Assembly: GCF_030407455.1 (NCBI RefSeq)
Contig: NZ_JASDDJ010000008.1
Location: 1 to 64,000, forward strand
Length of the DNA: 64,000 bases
Source of the DNA: Psychrobacter sp. 5A.1
GTDB taxonomy: Bacteria > Pseudomonadota > Gammaproteobacteria > Pseudomonadales > Moraxellaceae
Direction of reading: 5' to 3'
Below are positions 48,847 to 59,315 of this stretch, in pieces (position 1 is the stretch's first letter; each line of letters begins with the position of its first letter). A program made the translations under genes and the position numbers. The notes beneath the pieces were generated by a model. The model saw only the letters and a program-made list of their open reading frames with translations. It did no database searches and had not been told where the DNA came from.

Positions 48847-49539
48847 ATGACTGAGACAAGCAACTCTTTACCAGCCAGCGGTTTATTAAACGAAGTAAAC
48901 GATGCGTTTTCAGGTCTAACCTTGGCCTTATCAAAAGGCCGTATTTTAGAAGAGACCATGCCATTGCTGCGTGCAGCTGGCGTTGATCTTTTAGAAGACC
49001 CAGAAGCCTCGCGTAAACTTATTTTTCCAACCTCAAATCCAAACGTGCGTGTATTGATATTACGCGCCAGCGATGTACCGACCTATGTCGAACATGGCGC
49101 AGCTGATTTTGGGGTGGCAGGTAAAGATGTGCTGCTTGAGCATGGTGCCAATCATGTTTATGAATTGCTCGATTTGCAGATTGCTCAATGCAAACTGATG
49201 ACAGCGGGTGTGAAAGATGCTCCGCTACCGAATCGTCGCCTGCGTATCGCGACCAAATATGTCAACGTGGCTCGTGCTTATTTTGCAAGCCAAGGTCAGC
49301 AAGTCGATGTCATTAAACTCTATGGCTCAATGGAACTTGCGCCATTGGTTGGCTTGGGTGATTTGATCGTCGATGTGGTCGATACGGGCAACACGCTGCG
49401 CGCCAATGGACTTGAAGCCCGCGATCACATTTGTGATGTTTCCTCACGTCTTATCGTCAATCAAGTCAGCTATAAGCGTAAATTTGCGCTACTAGAACCA
49501 ATCTTAGATAGCTTTAAAAATAGTATTGCCAATGCCTAA
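48847..49539 (+). CDS. hisG: HisG, ATP phosphoribosyltransferase (short form)
   Basis: 230 residues: [18 protein letters not shown], the [11 protein letters not shown] segment near 95, and [15 protein letters not shown] near 175, the PRPP-binding region. The protein ends after the catalytic domains without the C-terminal regulatory domain, so it is the short HisG that needs the HisRS-like partner HisZ, not encoded here. First step of histidine synthesis. A long perfect hairpin separates it from hisD. Confidence 0.96.
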   Translation: MTETSNSLPASGLLNEVNDAFSGLTLALSKGRILEETMPLLRAAGVDLLEDPEASRKLIFPTSNPNVRVLILRASDVPTYVEHGAADFGVAGKDVLLEHGANHVYELLDLQIAQCKLMTAGVKDAPLPNRRLRIATKYVNVARAYFASQGQQVDVIKLYGSMELAPLVGLGDLIVDVVDTGNTLRANGLEARDHICDVSSRLIVNQVSYKRKFALLEPILDSFKNSIANA

Positions 49540-49589
49540 TAACCCAGTGCAAGTCATTGGTAATATAAAGCATGGTGATACGAATTTTT

Positions 49590-49640
49590 AAACCAGTTTA
49601 GCAGGCTATGAATGATATAGCGTGCTAAACTGGTTTTGTT
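49590..49640 (+). terminator. Hairpin between hisG and hisD
   Basis: AAACCAGTTTAGCA and TGCTAAACTGGTTT pair over 14 bases around a 20-base loop, followed by TGTTGT. It is strong but has a poor T-run, so it may be a partial terminator or attenuator. Confidence 0.55.
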
Positions 49641-49789
49641 GTCTTAGCGTACAAAAAATAAAATTACCGTAAAATTTAGACCAGAAGACAGCGAATAAGT
49701 CGCAGGGTTTGTGAGTGACAAGCCTACTTTATGTATTTTCAAACCGTTTATTTTTAGCACTACTTTCTGCTTAGATATAGGATTAGGTC

Positions 49790-51085
49790 ATGCGCCAGTT
49801 AAGTACCCAAGATGCCGATTTTGATAGTCAATTGACACAATTGCTTGCCTTTGAAACCGTCAATGATGCTGAATTATTGCATACCGTCGACGATATCATC
49901 GCCCAAGTACGCGCTGATGGTGATAGCGTCGTATTGGCATTGACTCAGAAATTCGATCAACATCCAGCGACGACGATGCAAGAGCTAGAGCTGTCTAAAG
50001 AGGCGCTTGCAGAAGCGTTTGCCAATCTTGATGACAAAGTAAAGACAGCGTTGATCACAGCGGCCACACGGGTGCAGACATTCCATGAGCGCCAAGTACA
50101 AGAAACATGGCAATACGAGGATGAGCTTGGTAACCGTTTGGGTCAAAAAATCACACCACTTGATCGCGTTGGTATTTATGTACCGGGCGGTTTGGCCTCT
50201 TATCCATCGTCAGTACTGATGAACGCCATTCCTGCCAAGGTTGCTGGCGTCGCTGAAGTTATCATGGTTGTGCCCGCACCCAAGGGAATACTAAACCCAT
50301 TGGTATTGGCAGCGGCGCATTTAGCCCAAGTCGATCGCGTCTTTACCATTGGTGGTGCACAGGCTGTGGCAGCTTTGGCTTACGGCACCGACACTATCCC
50401 AGCCGTGGACAAAATAACAGGACCTGGCAACAAGTATGTCGCGGCGGCCAAACGTGCAGTATTTGGTCAAGTTGGCATCGATATGATCGCAGGCCCTTCG
50501 GAAGTGTTGGTCTATGCAGAGGGTGAAGCGCAAGATCGAGCGGATTGGCTAGCGATGGATTTATTGTCACAAGCAGAGCATGACCGTATCGCTCAAGCTA
50601 TCTTTGTGACCACCAGTGAAGCGCAGCTCAAACAAGTGGCGATTGAGATAGAAAAAGCATTGGCTGAGCTACCAAAAGCAGATATCGCCCGTGATTCTCT
50701 ACAAAATCGTGGTGCACTTATTCTAGTCAAAGATCGATGCGAGGGCATGGCGCTTATCAATCGTATCGCCCCTGAGCATTTGGAGTTATCTGTTGATAGC
50801 CCTGACGCACTGCTAGATGATATTCGTCATGCAGGTGCTATTTTTATGGGTCGTCATACACCTGAGGCTATAGGGGACTACTGTGCAGGGCCCAACCATG
50901 TATTACCAACATCAGGTACGGCGCGTTTTTCTTCCCCACTCGGTGTGTACGATTTTCAAAAAAAATCATCAATCATTTATTGCAGTGAATCTGGCAGTAA
51001 GCCATTGGCTGAGACGGCAGATATTTTGGCGCAACGTGAGGACTTAGAAGCCCATGCGCGTTCAGCTCGTTATCGTTATGAGTAG
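49790..51085 (+). CDS. hisD: HisD, histidinol dehydrogenase
   Basis: 431 residues. Zinc enzyme making histidine from histidinol. DRVGIYVPGGLASYPSSVLMNAIPAKVAGV near 125, IDMIAGPSEVLVYA near 235, the LSQAEHD motif near 265 and a C-terminal GPNHVLPTSGTARFSSPLGVYDF are signatures. Last step of histidine synthesis, 250 bases after hisG and 75 before hisC. Confidence 0.97.
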   Translation: MRQLSTQDADFDSQLTQLLAFETVNDAELLHTVDDIIAQVRADGDSVVLALTQKFDQHPATTMQELELSKEALAEAFANLDDKVKTALITAATRVQTFHERQVQETWQYEDELGNRLGQKITPLDRVGIYVPGGLASYPSSVLMNAIPAKVAGVAEVIMVVPAPKGILNPLVLAAAHLAQVDRVFTIGGAQAVAALAYGTDTIPAVDKITGPGNKYVAAAKRAVFGQVGIDMIAGPSEVLVYAEGEAQDRADWLAMDLLSQAEHDRIAQAIFVTTSEAQLKQVAIEIEKALAELPKADIARDSLQNRGALILVKDRCEGMALINRIAPEHLELSVDSPDALLDDIRHAGAIFMGRHTPEAIGDYCAGPNHVLPTSGTARFSSPLGVYDFQKKSSIIYCSESGSKPLAETADILAQREDLEAHARSARYRYE

Positions 51086-51160
51086 TGTATGTGGCGTGGT
51101 TTCGAATTTACTTGAATCATTTATGTTTAATAATTTATGTGGCTAATAGTAGGATAACTT

Positions 51161-52282
51161 ATGAGTGAGTTAAAGATAGACACCAGACTTTGGTCATCTA
51201 AAGCGCGTAATTTGTCACCTTACGTTCCTGGCGAGCAGCCTCAACATGAGAATTTGTGCAAATTAAATACCAACGAAAACCCATTTCCGCCATCACCAAA
51301 AGTGGGTGAGGCAATTGCCAAGGTTTTAGAGCAGCAAGCTGATGATTTGCGTTTGTATCCAGCGCCTGAGTCTGATGATTTGCGTGCCGCCTTAGCACAA
51401 CTGTATGAGCTTGATATAAACCAAGTGTTTGTTGGCAACGGCTCAGATGAAGTATTGGCATTGGTATTTGCCAGTTTCTTTCTAAAAGAACGCCCTGTTT
51501 TGGCTCCTGATATTAGCTATAGCTTTTATCCAGTATATGCACAGACCTTTGGCATAGAGCTGGTAAAAATAGCTCTAGAGGAAGATTTTAGTATTGACCC
51601 TGATGCTTATCGTCAGCCTTGTAGCGGTATTATTATTGCCAATCCAAATGCCCCAACTGGACTGCTATTATCGCTTGCCGATATTCGTAAGCTGGCTAGT
51701 GAGCACTCCAATGCTGTGATTGTGATTGATGAAGCTTATATTGATTTTGCTCATATAGACGAAAGTAATGTAGATGCGCAAGTCTCAGCAGTGAGATTAA
51801 TCAATGAGTTTGACAATGTTATCGTGACGCAGACTTTTTCCAAATCACGTTCGCTCGCTGGCTTGCGTGTCGGTATGGCGTTTGGTAATGTTTCATTGAT
51901 TGAAGCATTGACCCGTATGAAAAACAGCTTTAATAGCTATCCGTTAGACAAATTAGCGCAAGCGGGTGCGACTGCCAGTGTCTTAGATGTTGACTATTTT
52001 GAGCAAACCCGTCAGCAGGTTATTGAGCTACGTGAGTCATTAACAGCGGATTTAACGGCCTTGGATTATCAAGTGCTGCCATCACACGCCAACTTCATTT
52101 TTGCCCGTCCAGAAGATGGCAGTGCGAGTGAGGTGGCTAATGCGTTACGTGAGCAGGGCATTATCGTGCGTCATTTTGATAAGCCGCGCATCAATGAGTA
52201 CTTGCGTATTACCGTTGGTACAGCAGAGCAGAATGAGCGTTTAATTGAAGCTCTAAAAGCCTTACAAGTTGCTGCTGAGTAA
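51161..52282 (+). CDS. hisC: HisC, histidinol-phosphate aminotransferase
   Basis: 373 residues, fold-type I PLP enzyme. KLNTNENPFPPSPKV near 35, YPAPESDDLRAALA near 67, IIANPNAPTGLLL near 166, VIDEAYIDFA near 194 and the PLP lysine in QTFSKSRSLAGLRVGM. Transfers an amino group from glutamate to imidazole acetol phosphate. Last gene of the murA-hisGDC run; a terminator follows. Confidence 0.97.
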   Translation: MSELKIDTRLWSSKARNLSPYVPGEQPQHENLCKLNTNENPFPPSPKVGEAIAKVLEQQADDLRLYPAPESDDLRAALAQLYELDINQVFVGNGSDEVLALVFASFFLKERPVLAPDISYSFYPVYAQTFGIELVKIALEEDFSIDPDAYRQPCSGIIIANPNAPTGLLLSLADIRKLASEHSNAVIVIDEAYIDFAHIDESNVDAQVSAVRLINEFDNVIVTQTFSKSRSLAGLRVGMAFGNVSLIEALTRMKNSFNSYPLDKLAQAGATASVLDVDYFEQTRQQVIELRESLTADLTALDYQVLPSHANFIFARPEDGSASEVANALREQGIIVRHFDKPRINEYLRITVGTAEQNERLIEALKALQVAAE

Positions 52283-52361
52283 TATTAGATTGATAGCTTA
52301 ATATAGAATATTGATAGGTAAGTCTCTTTATTCAGAACGCACACCACTATCGATAAGTCTT

Positions 52362-52402
52362 AAAAAAGGCCTGCCAACATATCGTTGGCAGGCTTTGTTT
52401 TT
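52362..52402. terminator. hisC terminator (bidirectional)
   Basis: AAAAAAGGCCTGCCAA-CATATCG-TTGGCAGGCTTTGTTTTT lies between convergent hisC and pabB. Confidence 0.88.
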
Positions 52403-52437
52403 GCTTGTAATTAGAAACGATAGTTCACGTTGGCAGC

Positions 52438-54162
52438 CTACGATTTTTGAGCCAGTACTGACAGTAGATTACCTACTTTATCCAAACATTCCTGGTATTC
52501 AGCATCGCAATCAGACGCAACCGTAATACCACCTCCTGCCCATAGGTTGACATGTCTTGCTGTGTCTAGCTCATTGTGTGATGACGCGTTGGCTTGCAGC
52601 GTACGAATGAGTACATTCCATTGACCACTACCATCAAAATTCATATAACCCATGGTGCCACAATAAGCACCGCGTGGCGTGGTTTCCAGTTCAGCGATTA
52701 TCTCGACGGCGCGCTTTTTTGGTGTACCAGTGATGGAGCCAGCAGGCAAACTACCAAATAGTACCGCTAATGGATGAGTATCAGTTTTGAGTTCGGCGCT
52801 GATGGTGCTGACCATATGATGCACGTTACTAAAGCTCTCAATCGCAAATAACTGCGGTACTTTGACGCTACCTATCTTGGCATATTTACCCAGATCATTA
52901 CGCAACAAATCCACGATCATGACATTTTCGGCACGGTCTTTTTCGCTGTGGGTCAGTTGTTGTTTATACGACTCATCTTGTTCATCGGTGATGCCACGTG
53001 GCATGGTTCCTTTGATAGGCTTAGTGAGAATACGATGCTTACCCGTGTTATGGTCTTTAGTAAAAGTAAAAAACAACTCAGGTGAGCAACTTAATAATTC
53101 AAACGGATGCGTGGGTATATGAGTGTTTATATTGTCAGTTACGTCACTCACCGACAAGTATCCTGCAAAAGGTGCTTTTGTATTGCGGTATAGCGCAGGC
53201 AAATAATCAATAAGTGCTGAGGTTGATTGGGTAGAATCATGGTTATACGGCAAACAGCCAGACCATTTTTGCGTTAAGTTGATTTGGTAGCAGTCGCCTT
53301 GCTGTAAGTAGTCCTGAGTTTGATTGAAGGCTTGCTGATAATCCTCTTTACTCCAGCGTGATTGTAAGACCAAAGGCGTCATATTTAGTGATGCTTTAAA
53401 CTGTACTTGATTGAGATATTTGTCGGACAGTTTTTGATCCAGTTCATCTAGGTAGGAGGTAAGAGCCGTTAAAAGAGTGTCTTTTGTTTTATGACCGATA
53501 TTCTCAGAAGCGTCATCGTTGGTCAGATGAGTCTTTAACACCCAACCAACGTTGCCAGTTTCTGCTTGGTCAGTTTCTTCAGGGGTAAGATAAATATCAT
53601 AATGTCCCAACGAGGCACACGGCTGCATCGCCAATTCAATCCTATCGGCAGGACTTAGCTCATAAGCGGTAATATCATAACCAATAAAGCCGATTAGACC
53701 ATGATGATAGTTGGATTTGGTACTTTGTTGAGTATCTATATATGCCGTATCGTTATCCGCTTTTTGAGCATTGCTATAAGCGATAAGCGCATCTTGCCAC
53801 TCTAGATAGCTCAGGTAAGTTGTCGTGATAGCATGGCTATTATCCATGCCAATAACGCTATTCAAGTCCGTACCACGGCAGTTTTTGATTACCTTATAAG
53901 TATTTAATGAGTCATTAGAGGAGTGCTCATCAGCGGGGTAAACAGACCAGCTGACTTTTGGCAGTAAACCAATCACTGGTTGACCATCATTATTGAGCCA
54001 AACAAATTGCCAACTCGCTTTAGTATCTTGATCGAGCAAATGGCGTTGTAGCTGCGGCATCAGCGCTGCGGCAGACAAGTCACCGAACCGCCAGCTAGGC
54101 TTATTAGCTGGCGATGGCACAGAATCTGTCTGCTCAGTCGTCTTTTGGTTTGATACAAACAT
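52438..54162 (-). CDS. pabB: PabB, aminodeoxychorismate synthase component I
   Basis: 574 residues of the chorismate-binding family. Diagnostic segments: YQINLTQKWSG, LTKPIKGTMPRG (PabB type, Lys where TrpE has Ala), ENVMIVDLLRNDLGK, GSITGTPKKRAVEIIAELE and RGAYCGTMGYMNFDGSGQWNVLIRTL, ending in the GGGITVASD block. With PabA it makes 4-amino-4-deoxychorismate for folate. It starts three bases after the fabB stop, so the two are translationally coupled. The N-terminal region of about 270 residues is longer than usual. Confidence 0.93.
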   Translation of the reverse strand: MFVSNQKTTEQTDSVPSPANKPSWRFGDLSAAALMPQLQRHLLDQDTKASWQFVWLNNDGQPVIGLLPKVSWSVYPADEHSSNDSLNTYKVIKNCRGTDLNSVIGMDNSHAITTTYLSYLEWQDALIAYSNAQKADNDTAYIDTQQSTKSNYHHGLIGFIGYDITAYELSPADRIELAMQPCASLGHYDIYLTPEETDQAETGNVGWVLKTHLTNDDASENIGHKTKDTLLTALTSYLDELDQKLSDKYLNQVQFKASLNMTPLVLQSRWSKEDYQQAFNQTQDYLQQGDCYQINLTQKWSGCLPYNHDSTQSTSALIDYLPALYRNTKAPFAGYLSVSDVTDNINTHIPTHPFELLSCSPELFFTFTKDHNTGKHRILTKPIKGTMPRGITDEQDESYKQQLTHSEKDRAENVMIVDLLRNDLGKYAKIGSVKVPQLFAIESFSNVHHMVSTISAELKTDTHPLAVLFGSLPAGSITGTPKKRAVEIIAELETTPRGAYCGTMGYMNFDGSGQWNVLIRTLQANASSHNELDTARHVNLWAGGGITVASDCDAEYQECLDKVGNLLSVLAQKS

Positions 54163-54165
54163 GGT

Positions 54166-55401
54166 TTACGCGTCAAACTTTTTGATGATTAGCGTGGCAT
54201 TAGTACCACCAAAGCCAAAGCTATTGCTCATGAGTGTTTCAAGGTTGGTCTCGCGCATTTCAGTGACAATATCAAAGCCTTCAGCCGCAGGGTCTAAGTT
54301 CTCAACATTGATACTTGGGGCAATAAAGCCATCTTGTAGCATCAGTAGACAATAAATCAGCTCTTGCGCACCGACCGCGCCCAAGCTATGGCCTGTCATT
54401 GATTTGGTTGAGCTAATAGCAGGTACTTTACTGACATCATTACCGAACACTTTAGCAATCGCCTTAAGCTCAGTGATGTCACCTAACGGTGTGCTGGTAC
54501 CGTGGCTATTGATATAGTCGACAGTTTGCAAACCAGCTTCGGCTAGTGCTTGCTGCATACAGCGTACGGCACCTTCACCACTTGGCGCAACCATTTCAGC
54601 ACCATCAGAGCTGGCACCATAACCGACGATTTCAGCCAATATGTTGGCACCACGTGCTTGTGCATGTTCTAGACTTTCAACCACGACCATCGCACCACCA
54701 GCAGCAATCACGAAGCCATCACGATCTTTATCATAAGCTCTTGAGGCGCGCTGCGGTGTCTCATTATACTGCGTACTGACTGCACCCATCGCATCAAACA
54801 TACAAGACTGTGTCCAATGTTCCGCTTCGCTACCGCCGGCGAGTATCACATCTGCTTTGCCTAACTGAATAAGTTCAGCCGCATGACCGATACAGTGCGT
54901 TGAGGTGGCGCAAGCAGAGGTGAGCGAGTAGGAGACGCCTTGGATTTTTAAACCTGTTGCCAGTGCCGCTGATACTGAGCTGCCCATCGTTTTTGGCACA
55001 GCCATCGCGCCGACACCGCGCAGACCTTTATCCCGCATGGCATCTATGGCATTGACAATATTCTCTGTCGATGCGCCGCCAGAGCTTGCGACCACGCCCA
55101 CGCGTGGATTATTATTGATGGTTTCAAGCGACATACCAGACTGCTCAATGGCATTTAAAGCACTGACATAAGCGTATAGACTGGCATCACTAAAAAACCG
55201 CTTCAACTTACGATCGATACCACTAGTATCAAGCGTCGACTGGTCGATACTGCCGCTAACGTGTGATTTAAACCCATGCTCAGCATAAGCCTCATTAAAT
55301 GTAATGCCAGACTGCCCTTGCTTTAGAGCGGCAGTAACCGTGGCTAAATCATGTCCGATACAAGAGACGATCCCTGCTCCAGTGATAACAACGCGGCGCA
55401 T
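54166..55401 (-). CDS. fabB: FabB, beta-ketoacyl-ACP synthase I
   Basis: 411 residues. Nucleophile C164 in [20 protein letters not shown], first His in [14 protein letters not shown], second in [17 protein letters not shown]: the Cys-His-His triad of elongating KAS enzymes. The [12 protein letters not shown] wording fits FabB rather than FabF. Essential for unsaturated fatty acid synthesis. An IS element ends about 75 bases upstream of the start, so the native promoter may be displaced. Confidence 0.94.
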   Translation of the reverse strand: MRRVVITGAGIVSCIGHDLATVTAALKQGQSGITFNEAYAEHGFKSHVSGSIDQSTLDTSGIDRKLKRFFSDASLYAYVSALNAIEQSGMSLETINNNPRVGVVASSGGASTENIVNAIDAMRDKGLRGVGAMAVPKTMGSSVSAALATGLKIQGVSYSLTSACATSTHCIGHAAELIQLGKADVILAGGSEAEHWTQSCMFDAMGAVSTQYNETPQRASRAYDKDRDGFVIAAGGAMVVVESLEHAQARGANILAEIVGYGASSDGAEMVAPSGEGAVRCMQQALAEAGLQTVDYINSHGTSTPLGDITELKAIAKVFGNDVSKVPAISSTKSMTGHSLGAVGAQELIYCLLMLQDGFIAPSINVENLDPAAEGFDIVTEMRETNLETLMSNSFGFGGTNATLIIKKFDA

Positions 55402-55475
55402 ATTCTATTCCTTATGAGTAACGATTTTTCACAATTATTTTTAATAATCGTTTTTAAGTATGTATTTCTATTTAA

Positions 55476-56190
55476 GGGGCTGTAGTAGATAAGGATTAAA
55501 CATCACACCATATTCTCAGAGTTTTAAGCTGAGTAGACGGTGATCCATAGTTGAATCTAAACTCACACTCTTTTAAAAATAAATGGAAGTTCTTCTTATC
55601 GATCCCATTATATTTTCTGAGTATTCGTTTAGACTGGTTCCAAAAGTTCTCAATGCCATTGATGTGATTGTTTTTACCGCAAGTAAACTCTTTAGAGTGA
55701 TTGACTCTGAGGTGTTTAAACTCGCTCACATCTAACGCATTGTAACTTCGATAACTATCAGTATAAACAAAGCTGTCAGGCTTGATTTTACGCTTAATAA
55801 CAGACATTAGAGTCGTCTGTTTGGTGTCTGCTACGACAATGGTATAAACCTTACCATTTCGTTTTAGAATACCAAATACAGCTGTCTTACCAGCAGCCCC
55901 GCGACCTCTTTTGCCTTTGCGTACGCCGCCAAAGTAACTTTCATCTAATTCGACTTCACCATCAAAGAGCTCATCAGCTTCTAATGAGAGATGGTCGTCT
56001 ATTACAAGTCTAATTTTATGATAAAAAAGTGCCGCAGTGTTAGGTTGAATGTCGAGCAAGTCTGCGGCTGTTCTAGCAGTCACTTCAGCCGTGAAAAACT
56101 CTAAGAGCCTTCGCTGTACTTTTTTACTTAGTTTACAACGGGTTATCTTCATAAAAGTAGTCTAGCATAGTGCTTATCTACTACAGCCCC
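55476..56190 (-). mobile_element. IS1595-family insertion sequence (ISXO2-like)
   Basis: 715 bases with perfect 18-base inverted repeats GGGGCTGTAGTAGATAAG at both ends (55476-55493 and 56173-56190). The flanking 8 bases are CTATTTAA at the left and TTATTTAA at the right, one mismatch apart, consistent with the 8-base target duplication of this family. One transposase gene fills it, with no passenger genes. It appears intact. Confidence 0.93.
55496..56152 (-). CDS. IS1595-family transposase
   Basis: 218 residues. N-terminal helix-turn-helix region (about 20-55), then a DDE-type core: D70 in GEVELDESYFGG with the GKRGRGAAGK linker typical of ISXO2-like enzymes, a second Asp in VYTDSYRSY (near 134), and Glu in HINGIENFWNQSKRIL (near 167). 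Reading frame intact. It is oriented towards fabB, so read-through is possible. Confidence 0.93.
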   Translation of the reverse strand: MKITRCKLSKKVQRRLLEFFTAEVTARTAADLLDIQPNTAALFYHKIRLVIDDHLSLEADELFDGEVELDESYFGGVRKGKRGRGAAGKTAVFGILKRNGKVYTIVVADTKQTTLMSVIKRKIKPDSFVYTDSYRSYNALDVSEFKHLRVNHSKEFTCGKNNHINGIENFWNQSKRILRKYNGIDKKNFHLFLKECEFRFNYGSPSTQLKTLRIWCDV

Positions 56191-56617
56191 TTATTTAATA
56201 TTAGGATGTATTGAGCGTCAAAGCCTCATTTTACAATCATTGTGATGATTATAGTAAGACTATATGCTTGGTAACTGATTATTTATAAGTAACGAACTAC
56301 TTATAAATATAAGTACAAGTGTACTGTGAGTTATGGCACATGATAACGTATCGAGCGTCCAAAATCTTTGTACAAGTGCAAAATAACGACAAAATCGCGC
56401 TTGCTGTCTAAAGCCATCTAAAAAGACCATTTGATTGAAGACAGCTTATAAGATGGTATCAATCATACATCAAGTGATACTTTTGGATACAAAATTTGTG
56501 ATTGCGATAACATTGTTCGCACTGACATCGATTATAGTGATTGACTAGAATGGCACATCTATTATTATAAATCGCTTACAATAAAACAAAATCACTCATC
56601 ACATTAAGGACATCACG
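56191..56617. other. Intergenic region between the IS and the EcsC-family gene
   Basis: 427 bases without a gene or repeat; AT-rich. A run of short direct repeats around ACTTATAAATA and AAGTACAAGTG (56297-56320) is visible. AAGGACATCACG precedes the EcsC start. Confidence 0.4.
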
Positions 56618-57802
56618 ATGGCGAAGCGTAGCACTCTCTCTAAAGGTATCACTACCGTTGGCTCTTTTACTCGCAATAATCTAGAGCGCATGGGCGCTAT
56701 GATTGATAGCATGAATGCTAAGACGGGCAAACCGCGTCAATACAAAGCAGTCAACTTAGGCGATGAAGACTATCAGCAGGATTTGTTCCGTGAGCAAACG
56801 TTGAAAGCCACTCAGCAATTGTTAGGGCCACGTTTTGCCACCTATGGTAAATATGCCAAAAAAGTAGTGCCAAACAGTTTTTTTCAGTCGACGGTCGATG
56901 GCGCTTTTGCACAAGTGGCAAACCTTGCCTCTAATTGGAGTCAGATTGATTTACCTAATGAGCATCGTTTCGCCAATATCGCAAGCTTGGATGATGAAGA
57001 GCGTTATGCATTAGCCACTGATATCGCCAATCAAAATCGTGCATTGGCAACGATAGGGGGCCTAACAGGTTTGGCTGGGCTTCCTGGTTTACTGGCTGAT
57101 ACACTTTGGCTTTTATTGGTATCATTACGTACCGTCTATCAGTTAGGTGCTGTCTACAATAAACCACTCACAGGTAAGCAAGGCGTCAAGATGGCTTATG
57201 AGCTGCTAGCGAATGCTGATCTGAGCAAGATGCAAGAAAAACAAGCATTGCTAGCAGGTATTGGTATCGGCAAAGGCTTATTGGATAATGCCCAAAGCAG
57301 TGGTCTACACAATGAGCTAAAAAACCTAGGTCTAAAGGATAAAAACGTCAACTTTTATGCAGAACAAGTTGACAGCATTGCCAGTCAGGTCGGTATTGAC
57401 TTGGATAAAATCAATTTAACATGGATACGCAAATTCTTACCAGTTACCGCTGTTATCGTTGGTATGCGCTACAACAGCCAGCTCATTGATGAAGTGATTG
57501 GCGTGGCTCAAGCGACTTTTGCCCCAGAAGCCAAACTTGCCAATCGCGCAATCACTGATGATAGCGGTAATGAAGCTAAGGTAAACAAAACAGCTGACAA
57601 TGACAAGCAGCAAGATGCTGAGAAAGAGTCAAGCAAGGATACCGATAGCAAGAAAGACACTGCTGAAGAAAAAAACAACCATCAAGAAGCTGATGAAAAG
57701 ATCGTGAAAGAAACGCAGAAAGACGACAATGACAAGCAAGGCAGTCAGAACAAATCCTCTGACAGCAAATCAAACAAGACGGCTAACAAGAAAAGCAAAT
57801 AA
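56618..57802 (+). CDS. EcsC-family protein with charged C-terminal tail
   Basis: 394 residues. The central part (about 130-300), with GLTGLAGLPGLLADTLWLLLVSLRTVYQLGAVYNKPL, matches the EcsC family of unknown function, with a hydrophobic segment at about 150-175. From about residue 310 the tail is made almost only of D, E, K, N, Q and S (DNDKQQDAEKESSKDTDSKK and similar), about 85 residues of likely disordered sequence. It lies upstream of the str operon but is separated by more than 450 bases. Confidence 0.8.
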   Translation: MAKRSTLSKGITTVGSFTRNNLERMGAMIDSMNAKTGKPRQYKAVNLGDEDYQQDLFREQTLKATQQLLGPRFATYGKYAKKVVPNSFFQSTVDGAFAQVANLASNWSQIDLPNEHRFANIASLDDEERYALATDIANQNRALATIGGLTGLAGLPGLLADTLWLLLVSLRTVYQLGAVYNKPLTGKQGVKMAYELLANADLSKMQEKQALLAGIGIGKGLLDNAQSSGLHNELKNLGLKDKNVNFYAEQVDSIASQVGIDLDKINLTWIRKFLPVTAVIVGMRYNSQLIDEVIGVAQATFAPEAKLANRAITDDSGNEAKVNKTADNDKQQDAEKESSKDTDSKKDTAEEKNNHQEADEKIVKETQKDDNDKQGSQNKSSDSKSNKTANKKSK

Positions 57803-58260
57803 GGGCGTCTAAATAATCAGACTTAAGTACCTTCTGTCTTAAGCCAGCTTATATCATAGAAGGATTATGAGCTGGATATCTACTATCAATTTTGGCGATA
57901 GTGTCTTCTTTCTCTTGAAAAACAAGATAATATCGCCATTTAGTATTTATAAATTGCTATTTATTTATAGTTAAATATCCTATTTAAATCGTTCGTGACG
58001 CTACTTTCGATATACTGTATGACAATCTACTTTTCAGCTGATTTTTAACTAAAAATAGATAAAGTGTTATAGTAGTAGGGTGAATGCATATCTATCAAAT
58101 GTTGTAAAGTGCAATCACGCATAAGTGGTTGAAATAGCAGCAACAACTCTTTATAATACACTGTCCTAAAAATGGGTGTACCAAAATCTGTCATTAAAGT
58201 CAGATGGATGGTGCGTTTCCCCATTTTTTTGTTTTATACCAAACGGGAGAAGGATGCCTC
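57803..58260. other. Intergenic region and leader upstream of rpsL
   Basis: 458 bases. Apart from the promoter at 58129-58157 no feature is recognised. A reading frame starting at 58204 continues into rpsL, but the conserved protein starts at 58261. Confidence 0.55.
58129..58157 (+). promoter_or_regulatory. Promoter of the str operon
   Basis: TTGAAA (58129-58134), 17-base spacer, TATAAT (58152-58157), close to the sigma70 consensus. The leader to rpsL is about 95 bases and contains GGGAGAAGGATG near the start codon. Confidence 0.8.
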
Positions 58261-58635
58261 ATGGCAACAACTAACCAATTGATTCGTAAAGGTCGCAAAA
58301 CCATCAAGGAAAAGTCAAAAGTTCCTGCGTTGGAAGCGTGCCCACAACGTCGTGGTGTATGTACTCGCGTATATACTACTACCCCTAAAAAACCTAACTC
58401 AGCCATGCGTAAAGTATGTCGTGTACGTTTGACTTCAGGCTATGAAGTATCAAGCTACATCGGCGGCGAAGGTCATAACTTACAAGAGCACAGTGTTGTT
58501 CTTATCCGTGGTGGTCGTGTAAAAGATCTACCAGGTGTACGTTATCACACCGTTCGTGGTGCATTAGATTGCGCAGGCGTTAAAGACCGTAAGCAAGGTC
58601 GCTCTAAATATGGTGCTAAGAAGCCTAAAGTTTAA
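58261..58635 (+). CDS. rpsL: 30S ribosomal protein S12
   Basis: 124 residues: [13 protein letters not shown] at the start, [13 protein letters not shown], the [19 protein letters not shown] block around K43 (the streptomycin-resistance site; here wild-type Lys in PKKPNSA) and [14 protein letters not shown] near K88. Decoding-site protein of the small subunit. First gene of the str operon. Confidence 0.98.
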   Translation: MATTNQLIRKGRKTIKEKSKVPALEACPQRRGVCTRVYTTTPKKPNSAMRKVCRVRLTSGYEVSSYIGGEGHNLQEHSVVLIRGGRVKDLPGVRYHTVRGALDCAGVKDRKQGRSKYGAKKPKV

Positions 58636-58841
58636 TAACTAATCGTTATTAGCTAAGCTTTTTTATACCAAACATTAACTGTGCATGGGTCTGGTGTTGA
58701 CAGTATTATTAAATTAGTAATTCACTGTTAAAACATACCGCCGTGCAGTAAGGCTGACTGACAACTCGATATAACGCCATCCAATATTAATTGGTGCGAG
58801 ATTGTGAATGTCAGACACTCCTGAAGAAAAGGATATTTATT

Positions 58842-59315
58842 ATGCCAAGACGTCGCGTCGTTGCTACCCGTGAGATCCTACCGGATCCTAAGTTTGGTAG
58901 CCAAACTGTTGCAAAATTCATCAACCATGTAATGAGTCATGGTAAAAAATCTACTGCTGAGCGTATCGTTTACGGTGCACTTGAAACAGTAAGCGAAAAA
59001 CGTAAAATCGAAGATCCAGTATCTTTCTTCGAAGAAGTTTTAGAAAATGTACGCCCAATGGTAGAAGTGAAAGCTCGCCGCGTTGGTGGTGCAACCTACC
59101 AAGTACCAATGGAAGTACGCCCCTCCCGTCGTACTGCCTTGGCTATGCGTTGGTTAGCTGAAGCTGCTGCTAAGCGTTCTGAAAAATCAATGGCTTTGCG
59201 TTTAGCTGGCGAATTGAATGATGCTGCTGATGGCAAAGGCGCTGCTATGAAAAAGCGTGACGAAGTTCACCGCATGGCAGATGCTAACAAAGCGTTCTCT
59301 CATTACCGCTTCTAA
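58842..59315 (+). CDS. rpsG: 30S ribosomal protein S7
   Basis: 157 residues. [20 protein letters not shown] at the start, [26 protein letters not shown] near 78, and a C-terminal [20 protein letters not shown]. Nucleates assembly of the 30S head. AAAAGGAT precedes ATG 58842; the in-frame upstream codons are not conserved. Confidence 0.98.
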   Translation: MPRRRVVATREILPDPKFGSQTVAKFINHVMSHGKKSTAERIVYGALETVSEKRKIEDPVSFFEEVLENVRPMVEVKARRVGGATYQVPMEVRPSRRTALAMRWLAEAAAKRSEKSMALRLAGELNDAADGKGAAMKKRDEVHRMADANKAFSHYRF

